A stretch of DNA of 64,000 bases from Aphrophora alni (lineage: Eukaryota; Arthropoda; Insecta; Hemiptera; Aphrophoridae). Positions 24,412-37,010 of the stretch are shown piece after piece (position 1 is the first letter of the stretch; the number at the start of each line of letters is the position of its first letter). The notes below the pieces were generated by a model. The model was not told the origin of the DNA. It was given only the letters and a program-made list of their open reading frames with translations, and did not search any database. Both the position numbers and the translations under genes were made by a program. Location: contig OY740772.1 in the NCBI GenBank assembly GCA_963513935.1, positions 17,859,241-17,923,240 of the forward strand. The letters are read 5' to 3'.

Positions 24412-24866
24412 CTACTTAAAGTTATTATGAGACCCATAGTAACATATGGCAGTGAAACATGGTCCCAACGAATCTAATTAGATCCGATTTAACACCTGGA
24501 AAAGAATACTTCTGCAAAAGATTTTTGACCGGTACTGGAGAGTAATAAGTAGAGAATAAGGACAAATGCAGAACTAGAAATATCGTTCAACTAGTATGGT
24601 CTTAGAGCAACATTAAAATGGAAAGTTTGGAATGAAATGGGTTGTACATATACCGGACGAACAATAGAAGAGGAACAAAATTCTCATTAAATGGAAACCT
24701 CGAGTAACGACAATTAATTGAGAGATCGGCCCAGACTGCGATTGTACGATAATGAAGAAGGACCAGGGAAGTCTTAGATTGAAGAAGTGAAAAAGAGTTG
24801 CGGAAGACCTGTGAATATGGAAAGCTGTCATACAGGAGGCCAAAGTTCTTGAAAGACTAACCGTTG
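24412..24866 (+). pseudogene. Degraded non-LTR reverse transcriptase, C-terminal part
   Basis: The frame near 24412 reads LKVIMRPIVTYGSETWS, the well-known 'RPVLTYGSETW' block after the reverse transcriptase palm of RTE/Jockey-like elements. Further on, in shifting frames, come the counterparts of RKILR-IFGP, then of 'GRP--RW-DDVEEDL', then of 'KW-R-AEDR-WR--V-EAK-L--L', the last ending in KAVIQEAKVLERL near 24860. Several stops and frameshifts occur, so it is a pseudogene. Order and spacing match the family over about 150 residues. The 5' part of the element is absent. Confidence 0.75.
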
Positions 24867-25971
24867 AGTAAACTCTACTTTTTAACTCCAACATCGTCTT
24901 CGGATATAATTTCCATCATTAATTTTAAATAACCTACACTTAAAATACCCTCATAAATTACAATTTCGTTATTGTAATTATTTTATTTACTTTGTAGCCG
25001 TTAATATGTTATAGACGTCCATGGAAGATTTTTACCAATATAAGGAAACGCAACTACCTCTTGTCTTAACTTCTAAAAATGTCCTCAATGTACTTACATG
25101 TCTCTTTACCCGATGCAAACAGTTTCCACTGAGTACGAATGATAAACCCTCTAACCTATCATGAGTGAGTTGACTGTGCCCAGTTAACAGACTCATCACA
25201 ATATTAAAAATCTCACAGTTTAAACCTGATGATTGCCCTCATCACCGGTGTACTTGACTGCCTCAATATGTCCGTGTATTTAAACTATCTTGTCATTAGT
25301 ATGAATGTTATTTCTGATAATCTACATCCTAAGTAGTCTCCCCTTATAACCAACTATTTTAGGTTAGTCTATAAATTACAGTTTGAATATTTTAAAACTA
25401 ATTCCCGTTTATTACATTAGTTTATACATTTCAATGGTAGTAAGCTTCTCAAGGGATCACTTACAACCCCTATGCACCCAATATACACCTTTATTCAAGT
25501 ATTCTTTGGATTCATCTCCCCTGTTTCATCTTTCGTCAGATCTTTCTTGACCAACTCTTGGTCTCTCCTATTCGTGAAGGTGTTAAGCGCTAGAGGTCCT
25601 CCTTATATTACGCTCTTTTGTTCTTCTTTTTAAAGGGTGATTATGACCGCAAGGTTTGAAACGTTAAAAATAACTTATCACCAAACGAACCCATCTTTGT
25701 CAAATATTCAACTTTTTTGCATCTTTGCACGTATAAGTCCACACCAGATTTTCATTCTTAATTTTTGCCAACACATTGAATTCCTTCCACTCATCCACAA
25801 TAAGATTACACACATACATGGGCTTCGCTAGAATTTTCAAAACCGTCTGACTGTCAGTGCAAAGAAACTAACATATGTAAACAAAAGTTGCCTGCCTTGT
25901 CCTCAAGTAACATTATAAAGAAATACTCTGAAAAGTTACTTTTCAATAAACATTATACCAAAGAAGGAAAT
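24867..25971. other. Unassigned apart from repeat H2
   Basis: No frame above 64 codons and no other repeat found. Confidence 0.5.
25445..25645 (+). repeat. Family H copy H2
   Basis: CCTGTTTCATCTTTCGTCAG ATCTTTCTTGACCAACTCTT and a 3' GGGTGATTATGACC, aligned with H1 and H3. Confidence 0.55.
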
Positions 25972-26575
25972 ATGCTCTCTGCTAAATAATATTAATTACG
26001 TATAAACATATTCAGTAGGAAAGTACTTGTATAAAGTTTCATTGAAATGCGCCGCATTGATATTCAGGTAATAAAGGTCATAAACCAATCGCCAAAATTC
26101 AAACACTATCTCACGGATCGCCTAAGAAGTGTTTATTGTCACTCGTAAATCAACATTGAAGAGTAAAATACAGTTAATACTGTATTTGTTTATATTCCAT
26201 GTGAGGAGTTCACTATAATGCATGTTTATGCACAGTTTATTGAGTCTCTGTAACAATGATCACGTGATAAAACGTCAGACTAAAGACTAAAGAGATAGAC
26301 AGCTATAGATTGTATTGACTAGAGTATAAATCAGTAACCAAATATATATACAACAGTAAATGCAACTTGTCCACTGAGATGCATATCACAGACATGGCTC
26401 CCAATTACACAGCTTAACACATTACTGATCTCGTATTGTTCATTGCTCTTTCTTATAAAACAATGGCTCATTGCAATTATAGGCTAAATGTCAAGGTTTA
26501 ATGTTCTACCACGATTTGTATCGTTTAGATATTAAGTTATTCTAGCTGAGAGCTTTTAGCAGAAAATGTACATAG
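25972..26575 (+). repeat. Composite repeat: A-like head (A7) plus conserved B block (26222-26575)
   Basis: Same layout as 16515-17172, with a slightly shorter gap between head and B block. A 9-bp-stem hairpin, AAATACAGT/ACTGTATTT, lies at 26167-26188 in that gap. Confidence 0.8.
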
Positions 26576-26889
26576 ATCATATTACTAAGCACAAATTATG
26601 AATATACAGTTTTTTACAATCAGTTTGCCAAATTTTGTGAGCTGAATTCCTACTTCGAAATGTAAAAATAGGTATCAGTAAACATTCTTCCAATAATGCC
26701 ACATTTAAATGCTCTTTGTCTGACTGTCTTTTTGAAGTAAAGTATTGAGATATTGATACCAACGGCGAACTTAATAACCATTTCAAAAATTGACTGACAA
26801 ATGTTGGAAGACGATAAAAAGCTCTTGTGTGTGTTAATAGAATACCGTAGTTTTTGGTTATCCTTCAACATAAAACAAAATTAAATACA

Positions 26890-27440
26890 GATAGTTGGAA
26901 TTTATGATCAAAATTTTTTGGGTAAAAGTACACATTTATTCGGAATAAAAACTCTGTTAATTTTAATTTTTTTAAATTTTCCTGAGAACTATGCATTTTT
27001 TAACGTTTATCGTGACTTATCAAAAATAAGTTTAATTTTCTCAACGTACCTGCTACTAATTGTTACTTTTGGTATTATTTTCTGAAAGCGCATAAAGTTT
27101 TGAGTAAAATATAACCATTTTAATTTTTAAAAGTAATAATTAATGTATATATTTAGTTTGAAACAAACAAAATATTTGTTTTCAGAAAAAATTCAAAAAC
27201 ACTATTGTCGGATTATTAGGAATAACAATTATTGTCAAATTATATCAAATTTGTGCCCTTATAAAAGTTCTTCATTTGATATAAAGGCACGTATGCTTAT
27301 ACTATTAAATTGTAAGAGAAAAGTAGCTTGAAATCTAAAATATACGTTGTGTTTTTAACTGTTTTAACACGAAAATAAGCAGACCACTATTTATGTTAGG
27401 TAAAATATGTACGTCAACTTATAATTTGAGAGAACGTGTT
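26890..27440 (+). repeat. Family K copy K1
   Basis: This single copy aligns with K2 and K3 through GGTAAAAGTACACA, TTTGGTATTATTTTCTGAAA and TTTAGTTTGAAACAAAC. It is very AT-rich, and no protein is recognised. Confidence 0.6.
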
Positions 27441-28399
27441 AGCTTTAATTATTTAATAATTGTTTTAAAATTTCTAAATACTTTTTACCTAATAAATATG
27501 ATTTAGAGAATAATTTTCAAGATGGTTGTCATCAAAGGCAAAATACTTATGTAAGAAATTACAATATTTTATGGCACACTGCAAATTAATAGAATAAATA
27601 AAACATTCTCCAAAATTTGGTTATCTACATCTTAATTCGTTTTGGAGTTATATTATATTTTATTTTAAAAAATGAAGCAAACTGATAGACAGAAAAATAA
27701 GATGTTTGAACAATAGCTTATTGAGACGTTTTTCTTTAGTTTGATGTACAAAATCATTCCAAAGACTTTACAGAAAAATACGTAGTGCGCGTAAGAATCG
27801 GTGCAACAGCCTCGACTTTTAATAATATAATAATAAAATATATAAAAATATACACCCATTCTCTTGTACTACTATTCTACAAAATTGAATTGTAACAGTA
27901 ATTTCTTTTCACTTGTAATTTTGAACACTGGTTTAGATCGTTATCATATTCGACTAAAATTTGAACTCAATGGGTAAAGACGAAATTAAGGAATTAGATT
28001 AATTATTCCATGGACGATTTAATTTCTTTACCCCTAACAGTAAACTGAGTTTTTGTATAGATAGCAAAAAGTACGTTATGTTTTGTGTGCTTAGATACTA
28101 TATTTTATGAAAATCTTGTAAGTCAGTTTTGGTAAAATATTATGTGTGAATTTTCGCATAATGGGCAGCTAACCTAAAATTCTAAGTTATCGACAAAATT
28201 TTAAAGAATCCTTAAAAATATACCCACATACTAAATTCAATCAAAACTGTCCATTAGTTTGTGCTACATAAACGATAAACAGACATTATTTAAGAAAAAA
28301 CACTCCTTTCTTTGCTCACGGAACCTCAAATAAAATGATATCTCTGTAAAACCCATCATTCACTATTCAACGTATATGAGTATAAAAACAACATGTAGC

Positions 28400-28590
28400 T
28401 AAACGAGTTAATTCGTATGAAGAAATTTCAAGTAGATATTAGGCAATGTTGAAAGAAGAGACAAAAAGGACTGTTGATATGAACTTTGATATCCTTAGGG
28501 AGAATAACTAGAGAATTCCCAAATCTTAATGTTGGCTCCAACAGTTAACTTCCCGTCTACGTTTACAGAGTCCTTAAAATGTTTGTCTGC
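28400..28590 (+). repeat. Family D copy D2
   Basis: ATATCCTTAGGGAGAATAAC, ATCTTAATGTTGGCTCCAAC AGTTAACTTCCC, aligned with D1. Confidence 0.75.
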
Positions 28591-29379
28591 AATATTTAAA
28601 AAAAAAAAAAAATTATCTTTCACAAATCACTCTCTAATAGACATTAAATATATTTTGATTCTACGAAGACAAACATTCAATAATAAATTTAAACAAACAG
28701 CAAACTGCTGACGTATTGGTAAAACAGATTTCTTACTTTTTCTAAACAATCGTCAGATCTGGGAATTTCTAAAACTGTTTACATCATTTATCTTTACATA
28801 CCCCTTAATAAACATGTTTTAACAAGAATTAATTAAAATATAAATTTTAAAAAAAAACTGCATTAATTGAATATCAATAAACAATTTTGGTGAACAACAA
28901 AATCAGACATATGTATTTATGCTACATATGATGAAAATCTAACACAAAATTCTGAGACTATACAAATATAGTATTAAATATGCACAGAGAAAAGGGTTAA
29001 ACAAATTTACCATTAACTGGAAAAGGAAACTAAATAAAACAATTTTCTTACGTCAAAAGACATCCCTGATTTTTAAAATTAAAAATATTCTTATTTTATG
29101 AATAAACTTTATAGTTCTTACTTCCTTGACTTTATAATACATCTTTTCTTTATTATTCAAGAGAAATAAAAACAAACCGATTTTTTTTTATAACTTTTAG
29201 GTTAGGTTGAAGTTCATATTATGTTACAGTTTATTCGGACATTTTTTGTGTAGGTTAAAAATAATACAAAACAATTTAAAGAGTATAACTCAACTGTTGT
29301 TATCAAGTAAAACCTTGAACACGACAAACAATAAAAGAGTCAATATAGGCTAGTTCCTAGGTCTATGTTGGAAACTAAT

Positions 29380-29397
29380 GTTAGGTTAGGTTAGGTT
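29380..29397 (+). repeat. Interstitial TTAGG array, short
   Basis: GTTAGGTTAGGTTAGGTT, about 3.5 units of the arthropod telomere pentamer. Confidence 0.8.
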
Positions 29398-29620
29398 AAA
29401 CAGGAAAAGATAATATATGGGGGGAAATTACAAACGAAAAATAAGTGATACAACATATGTGAAACTAACGGTCAATCATATCAGCCAAATCACTGTAAAT
29501 AAGCAAGTAAGGTCATTTAATACAATCTGAATTAAAAATTCCTTTACTTTAAAAATTGGTGAATGAAAATTTCTTTTGATTTACCACAAGACATGACTAA
29601 TTTTATCTGTGTTTACAAGT

Positions 29621-29672
29621 CACTTGATAACGGCTATTGATCAGTACCGTCGAAACGTTATATACTAATTTA
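29621..29672 (+). repeat. CGAAACG module, GATAACGG subtype, with 4-bp stem
   Basis: CACTTGATAACGG at 29621-29633 and CCGTCGAAACG at 29647-29657. ACGG and CCGT can pair across a 13-base loop. The AT-rich tail is TTATATACTAATTTATAT. Confidence 0.65.
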
Positions 29673-30297
29673 TATAAACATAAATAAGAGAAAAAGTTTG
29701 ATAAAACAATCATAATATAAAACTACCTTATTAAAACATACAATAAAACAATTGTTTATAAGAAATTTGTCTACACTTTATAGAATTTACTACATAAAAA
29801 TATAAATTATTTTTCTCACGTATTCATCTCTAAAACATGTATTACTTCCTAGAAAAATGTTTAAATTACAATTCAAAATTGTATGTATCAACCACAGGAT
29901 AGCTATTTTTTAACAAATAAATCTATTGTTCATATTCAAGACACTTTCTTTAATACCTTATTTTCTAAACACAAAAAATGCCGCTTTAAAAAAATCTATT
30001 CATAATATGTATTTTTTCTTTCCCAAAAATACTTAAACAATTTATAGAATGTCCTGTAATTAATTTAGAATGTTCTTAGGATTTTATAAATTGCCTGTAA
30101 ACATAAACACTAATATATATCCATGAATACATGTATCAAATTATTAAGATTCTAAGATCGAATATTGTTGTTCCTCACTTGTTATTTTTATAATAAAGGA
30201 TACAAGAAACATATTTTTTTAACATGGATTTTTCCATATACATTAAAAATCCTAATGAAACTTAACATAATTATTTAAGGTTATAAACGATATTTCC

Positions 30298-30502
30298 ACA
30301 CAGAGTCCACAATACAGTTTAAACTTTCACAGAATTGTCTCATCTAATTTTTTCATCTCATAGCAAATACCCTTCAGTACAAACTTGTTTCATTAGAAAT
30401 ATTAACTCATTAAAGCGGCACATATTAATGTAACTTCGCACAACTAGTTTCCTGCACAACACATTTATAAATTATTAATATTACCCAAAGCTTATTTCCT
30501 CC
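30298..30502 (-). repeat. Family A copy A5, 5' part
   Basis: The reverse complement aligns with A1 from its start to the GTGGACTC block: GCACAACTAGTTTCCTGCAC, ATTATTAATATTACCCAAAG. Confidence 0.7.
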
Positions 30503-30794
30503 ATGTGTATAATGTTATCTATTTTCAGAGAAATTATTCTTTTAGTTCTTCCATTATATTTTTATAAGCGACAGAGTTTATAATTGCTACCTGATACACA
30601 ATGAGCTTTTTGTATAATAGCATCCAGGATACAAGGCAAAAAATTACAGCTAAGTAAGGGTGGAATGGCCTTATCCCAAACCAGAACCTAAGTAAGGACG
30701 TCCATTTTCTGTTTACGTTAACTCGACTTATTCGCCTTCAGTTTCCTGGATAGATGGCCCTCGATCCATTAGTATGACTTTTACAGAAGTTCAG

Positions 30795-30796
<2 letters not shown>

Positions 30797-30850
<54 letters not shown>
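30797..30850. repeat. (TA)n microsatellite
   Basis: About 27 uninterrupted TA units. Confidence 0.98.
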
Positions 30851-30858
<8 letters not shown>

Positions 30859-31626
30859 AGATATTTCAGGAGGATACCCTCAGTGGTACAGTTCCCTCTT
30901 TCGATACAGTCCCTCTTTCGGCACAGTCTCTCTTTCGGTACAGGCCAGGTGATACACATGATATGAGAAACAATAACAGACAGGCCATTTTATTGTGTAG
31001 CATAACAACTATTTACTGATACACGTAAAATTAACGGAAATATAAATTGCAAAACATTTTACATTTTGTTAAACAAATTAACTCTCATATTTCTGAAACT
31101 ATATTTGCCCTACTTTATATCTGTTTATTTCTATACCAAATCAAAAGTTTATTACTTTCTCGAAATTTGTTGAGTAGATGTATACAAGTGTAACCATTAA
31201 TCAACTATTAATTTATTTTTAGTTATTGATTAAACTCCTGCAGAAACACTCGGACTCTGACATCAACATTTAAACCTCACAAACATTGTTACAGTTGATT
31301 TTTAAGTCCAGTCTTGTGATATTGTATGAAAATGTGTCTACATTTTAAAGTTTATAAAAGATCATAAAAATGCCAAAAATAAACTTGTTAACTTTTGGTT
31401 GTTTACTCGTTTAAGGCCAAATAAACCGGTTACTATTCTGTTGTTTGTACTGTATTATGTTGCCAAATGTCTGCATTTGCCTTTTTATGAGGGAAAAAAG
31501 CTGATAAAATACTCAACAACAACATGTTTATGAGGAACAGATCTATCAATTAATTAATGACATATAACACAGGGAGGGGCAGAAAACTCAATCAGTAACA
31601 CATTTGACAGTATTTATCAATTGCAG

Positions 31627-31675
<49 letters not shown>

Positions 31676-32310
31676 AGTTCAATTTTCTCACTAAGAAACA
31701 GAAATATTCTAAATAACTATATCATATTTGTTTAGTTATTTATAAAAATTTACAAGGAGAAAGCCCAAATGTGACAAATCTATCAAAGCTGAGCCATCAT
31801 ATTTCACAACAAAGTGGACTGCATCCAAATCATGAATTCATCATCCAAGAGTTTACGTCACATTGATTTACACAAAAGTCGTAAGATATTGTTTATGGTT
31901 TCAACTTTTTTTGGAGAGAACATATTTAGTTATATTGCATGGTTTAGGGATGAAAAGGTTTGATTTAGTAACTGAATAAACTCACTAAACACATATGTAT
32001 GGGGCATAAACCCACGTGAAATCAGAGATGCAGTGTGTTTTGTTAACAGCTGACGAATTAACCAGTCATGACTGTCAATAATATATCACAAAAAGAAATG
32101 TAATCCAACCACGAGAGATTTGGAAAGTTATTTCAATGGATAAATAATGTATAAAATTTGTAACCCCCAACATAAACAGATGTCATCATCGCTTTATAAC
32201 ATAAATACCCTCAGGTTCAGGTTTGGGAGAGAACAAGAGTTGTTCCAGAGAAACCTAATAGTAAAGATGAAATATAAAGAGATTTAACCAAAGACTAAAT
32301 GCTGTATATC
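30851..32310. other. Unassigned
   Basis: Repeated CCCTCTTTCG phrases at 30890-30940 (three imperfect units of about 20 bases) and the 42-base poly(A). Nothing else. Confidence 0.5.
31633..31674 (+). repeat. Poly(A) run, 42 bases
   Basis: An uninterrupted A run. It could be the tail of a retroposed sequence to its left, but no body or target duplication is recognised. Confidence 0.95.
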
Positions 32311-33000
32311 CAGCTATAGTCCCTTGGGAATGTTAAGCCCTTACTCATACTATAAGCAAGTTCCTGAGCATCAGATTTCTTCTTACAGGATATGCTAAAC
32401 TGTGATGTAATACATCAATAATAAGTCGCCAACAATTAAAGTCCTTATCATTACCGGTACCTTATTACGTATCTGCTATTATCAAGACTTCTATACAAAA
32501 GTGCTTGGATGTTAGTGGAGGCCAAATTCAGGAACTGGTTTTGTCTACAAAGATCTTCTTTTTCAACTTACAAAGAAATTAGTTTGTAATTTTCCTTAAG
32601 GGACTATAGAAACATTTGTAACAATATTTGAATATTTGGGGTTACTAACGAACATCACACTGAATATCTAGCTATGGACCCTTGAGATAGTTATTATAAG
32701 TGAGCTCATGTGGATCGGATTTCTTCTTGTAAGGATTGTACTAAAGGTTCGTGTAAAGCACTAATAATAGTTCGTCAACAATTAAGGCTCAAGCGTTACT
32801 ATTATCACGTTAATACTTGGTCTTTTGCCATTTTTGGGAAGAGGTTGACCAACATTTCAGGAAACAATTTTTTTAAAGAATCTCCTTTTTCAAGATATAA
32901 TGAAAGTACATGTAACTATTCTAAAGGTGCTAACAACAACATTACAACAAGAATGTTTTAAAAGAATATTTGGGATTCCTAGCAACATCGACAGCATCAT
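32311..33000 (+). repeat. Diverged tandem duplication, unit about 330-360 bp
   Basis: Unit 1 (from 32311) and unit 2 (from 32670) share GCTAT-G-CCCTTG, GGATTTCTTCTTGTAAGGAT against the equivalent at 32378, GTCG/TCAACAATTAA, CTTCTTTTTCAA/CTCCTTTTTCAA, and GAATATTTGGGGTTACTAAC GAACATC against GAATATTTGGGATTCCTAGC AACATC. No product recognised. Confidence 0.65.
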
Positions 33001-33044
33001 AAAGTACAAGGCAATTATTAAAGAAAAAAAAATTAACTCTACAA

Positions 33045-33320
33045 ATAAGTTCAATATGGAAACCTATATGAAGATTATAAAAGTAGATAAAATAAAAGCA
33101 TTTTCCATAGGACCAATGTTAGTGGCTAATGGAACTATCCGACTAACAAGTTTTGTAAAGTGCAAGAAGTCGAGCGTACGAGGGTTGATATAAAAAAAAT
33201 AATTAGGACAATCGGTCTGTGAAACTTTAAACTTGCCTTGGTGACGTCATTGATTGGTCCTTAGGGAAGGTGAGATGATCGTTTATTTTAAATTTCATTG
33301 ATGATTTTCTTAAGAGAACA
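33045..33320 (+). repeat. Family E copy E2, with conserved open frame tail
   Basis: The frame 32900-33193 ends with FNMETYMKIIKVDKIKAFSI and VANGTIRLTSFVKC, shared with E1, then continues into GGTGACGTCATTGATTGGTC CTTAGGGAAGG. I do not recognise the peptide. Confidence 0.7.
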
Positions 33321-33500
33321 ATTTAAAATGAATTAAATTGCATAAGACAACTTTTTTATGCAGTAATTATATATTAAATTATATTTATTTTTTAGATTAT
33401 TTAACTATTTTTTAAGATTAATTATACATTTTTAGAAACTCAATCTTTCTTCCTATATATTTGTGCTTGCTTTGACATTCATCAAACCATTTCTGATAGA

Positions 33501-33652
33501 CACGTTTCAGTTACTCCATTTTCAGGAGCATCTTGATAATAATTAATTTTACAAACTGCGTGTTTAACGTCATGTATTATTAATTGAGGACGTTAGGAAA
33601 CACTATATCCAGAATAGAAATAATCTCCTGAAGATAGTAAATAATCGAAACG
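33501..33652. repeat. Inverted pair of CTGAARATGG...CTGAAACG modules
   Basis: The minus-strand copy at 33501-33527 reads TCCTGAAAATGGAGTAACTG then AAACGTG. The plus-strand copy at 33626-33652 reads TCCTGAAGATAGTAAATAAT then CGAAACG. They point away from a 98-base AT-rich centre. Confidence 0.5.
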
Positions 33653-33814
33653 AGTTAAGCATCATGATTTGACACATATATGGAAATCAAAGATAATGCA
33701 TATTTTCCTCTTTCTCGCAAAAAAAATAGTATAGAGAAATTTATGTGATAGGACAAAGAACCAATGTCGATTTTTTGAAATACATCCAATTTTGGATACG
33801 TTTGGATAAATATT

Positions 33815-34420
33815 TTTAAATAAGTCGATCTGTGGTACGTGGACAGCTCTAAAGCTAAACGCATGGACAAAATTTAATCAAATTCTGTGTGTTTGCAAAT
33901 TGTAACTCCTTTTTTTCTTTTTTTTTAATCTCTTTGTTAACTGAAAATTAGGAATTAGCTACCATAAATATAATTAAAAATGCACACAAATATGTGAAAG
34001 CACATGTTAAAATGTATTGGTTGCCGTGTTTTAAAAATTTATGGTTCTTGATTTAACTGTAAAAAACAAAACTCAGCCATATACCTTGTTATAAAATTTA
34101 AAATATTTCAATCTCAAATTACCAATTTTAATGAAATGTGAAGATTAGTTATCTAATTCTTGGACCAAATCGCAAATTAATTATATTGTAATTCATGAAT
34201 ACAAAAATTAACCTTGACTACCGTTATTGAAAGCTTGATTTTAATAAAGTAGGATTTACACTGGTGACCTGATTATGACACAAGCTAAGCAAATTAGACC
34301 TTTGTTTATATTCAAAGACGACATCCATGATTCAAATCCAAATTTTCATTGACAACTTACAAAAAAGAGATTTCGTTTGGGGAATGTTTGAGTGAGAAAG
34401 TTTCTGTAAAGTCCTTCCAG
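33815..34420 (+). repeat. Family G copy
   Basis: Phrases such as GCTCTAAAGCTAAACGCATG GACAAAATTTAATCAAATTC and a later TTGAGTGAGAAAGTTTCTGT recur in the other G copies. Confidence 0.5.
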
Positions 34421-34849
34421 GCCATACTTTATTTCGCCGGTGGTAAATTCAGTGCCTCAGTGTAGGTCATAGAGAGACAGTCTTTCCATTGGTAATGACC
34501 AAGTGTTACTTATATTCTGGACAGTAATAACAGACTCCTCAGTATAGTGTAACAGATGTTTACTTTACCACAGCTTTATAATTTGGGATGATCACTATTG
34601 ATATAATAAATTCGTTGAGAGAGCTATAGTATAATAGAAAATAAAAGATGAAATCTTATGGCAGGGTTCATTAGAAAACGGCTGCAGATGATGACTATTC
34701 GTTATAAATAATAAATTACTAAATGTAATTCAATAGAAAATATATCGTTAATTGATACGATATTCAAACTTAATATTGAATAATTTACAATAGATTTTAC
34801 CTCGTTTGAAAATATTTCTTCCCTACCACAAAACAAATTGAATTACTTT

Positions 34850-35145
34850 GTAGTTTACGCTCACGTATTTACGGGTACAATTCTTATAAGCAGTTAAACA
34901 CCGACACTCACTTTGTATATACAGGGGAAGTGAATATTTGATAGAATGTATAAACACGCAGAGAAGGATTCTTGAATATTTCACGCTAAAGGTTTGACCT
35001 TAGAGTGGGTAAAACTGAATTAAACATCGCACTTCTTTGTAGGTCCTAGAGTAAGGATTAATTGTGGACATAACGCACTTACCTTGGGTCTTCACTCGTA
35101 ATTCCCTCCGACATTCCTATTGCACTACTTTATAATATTCAGATT
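34850..35145 (-). repeat. Family C copy C3
   Basis: The reverse complement of C1/C2: ATCGCACTTCTTTGTAGGTC, ATTAATTGTGGACATAACGC, CTTACCTTGGGTCTTCACTC. Confidence 0.8.
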
Positions 35146-35351
35146 TTAGATTACGTACTATTCGATGGTTTTATAACTCTAAACACTAAATTGCTTCCAG
35201 TTTCGTAGTTATTTGGTTTTTCTGGCGAAAAATTGCCTAATTTTGTCTCATTTAAAACTTTATAAAGACACTTGAGATTAAAATTAATAAAAACTATTTC
35301 ATAACTATGTGAATTATAAGTACGCTTGCCATCGTTTACTTTTACAATTTT

Positions 35352-35390
35352 AAATGACGTTTCGACAGTATAAATCAACTCCCTTTCAAC
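35352..35390 (-). repeat. CGAAACG module, GATAACGG subtype, diverged head
   Basis: On the minus strand: GTTGAAAGGGAGTTGATTTA, TACTGTCGAAACGTCATTT. The middle and CGAAACGTC match the consensus, and the head is eroded. Confidence 0.4.
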
Positions 35391-36469
35391 TACGCCAAAT
35401 ATTACTAATTAGATAACGGGAATTGATATCTAATGTTAAAAAAGTGTCTATTAAACGTCACATTAAAAACAATGACTTATTTCGGATAATAGAAAACTTC
35501 CTTTTAACAAAACGCTGTGTAATACAAACATTATATATCATTTTAATTTTGAATTTACATTTAGTAATAGTAAAAAGGTCCGTAGGGATGGAGGGACAGT
35601 TATTTTTTATAAAATAGAAGTCTTTTAAGCACCATAGTACCAACATATAAACATACATATTCGTAATCAGAAAAATGCTTTATTTGATACTCCATACATA
35701 ATGTTTTCAAAAATTAAATATTTCAACTCAATAGTTTTTTACCTTTAACCAAAAATCTTTTTATTTTTAATTACGCAGTATATTTTCTTCATGTGGAAGA
35801 ATACAAAGAATATAAATCCAAAGTTTAAAATATATAGGATTTATCATCTTGTCTGTGGAGATCAGTTGTGACAGACAGACAGACGATGGTGAAATTATAT
35901 GATCCTTGGTTTACCCTACGGACTCTAATTAATAAAAATGGAATCCTTCATTTAATGGCTATTGAATTGTTTGTCTCCCATCTTACAAAAACTGCATTTA
36001 AAACTTATACGCTACGGATTTCCCATTTTGTGGTTAAATTAAGTTGTAGTCGTCATAAAAAAACTTTAATATATTATATGATTTTGTGGTCACGTTGTGA
36101 TCAAGTATTTGGAGGGGGGGCGTGATGTTACTAACAAATATTGTGTAATTTTTATAAATTTGTTTCTACAATTAAAGAAAATTACTAATTTTAATTCAAA
36201 TTGGTGGACAAACAAAGAGATAAAAGTAAATTAGGTAGACTGTTGTTGAAATTCTTAGCTTCTATGATTGTCTAGAAAAATTAAGAAAATAGGTTTAAAT
36301 AAATAGATTACTTATCAAAACATTCAATATTTCGTCTCAGAAGATTGTTGTGTGTTTAAATGTATTACAGGACATTCATAGAAACCAAATATATCTTATC
36401 TACGTACAAGAAAGCTTCGCTAAAGATATATTTATAAAAAAGGATTATTTCGAGACACAAACAATTTGA

Positions 36470-36655
36470 AGACTCTGGAGACTTGGAAGGGAAGATAACT
36501 GATGGAGCTAACATTAAGATTAGGGAATTCTGCAAGTCATTCTCCCTAAGGATATTTCATAGTCCACATCAACTGCCCTTTCTGTCTGTCTCTTCTTTCA
36601 AGATTGCTTCATATCTACATAAGATTCAGTTATAAAATAAACTCATTTAGTTTTT
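36470..36655 (-). repeat. Family D copy D3
   Basis: The reverse complement of D1, including GATGGAGCTAACATTAAGAT and CATTCTCCCTAAGGATATTT. Confidence 0.75.
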
Positions 36656-36779
36656 TAGCATCTCTAAGCTCTTATACACGATTTCAGTTTTTCCCCATAT
36701 ACTTAGTAACGTGATGGGTTCAAAAAGTGATATCCGTTTCCTTCTTGAAGTTCAATAACTCCAAAAAAAAACATTCTAT

Positions 36780-37010
36780 TTGAATTATGTCTGTCTGTCC
36801 TGTTTATAATAGTCTAGATACAAGTGATGGAATGATTTTGTTTAAATTTCGTGTGGACAAATTTTAACAGTTTTAATATTTTTTTCGATAAATTTGGCGT
36901 ATCTATTATAATGCACAAGTGTAATAATCTAACGAGACCTATTTTTTTCAAAACAGCTCTACTAACTTTGGTGTAAACATCAACAATCCTTTCCAATTTT
37001 CAAAATCGTT
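36780..37010 (+). repeat. Family G copy, short
   Basis: A CTGTCTGTCC head, then GTGTGGACAAATTTTAACAG, as in the copy at 45690. Confidence 0.45.

Larger units (their letters stand above)
27441..30297. other. Unassigned AT-rich sequence with D2, one module and one TTAGG array
   Basis: An imperfect inverted repeat lies at 27971-28034 (GGGTAAAGACGAAATTAAG with its partner ending TTTAATTTCTTTACCC). No gene. Confidence 0.5.
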
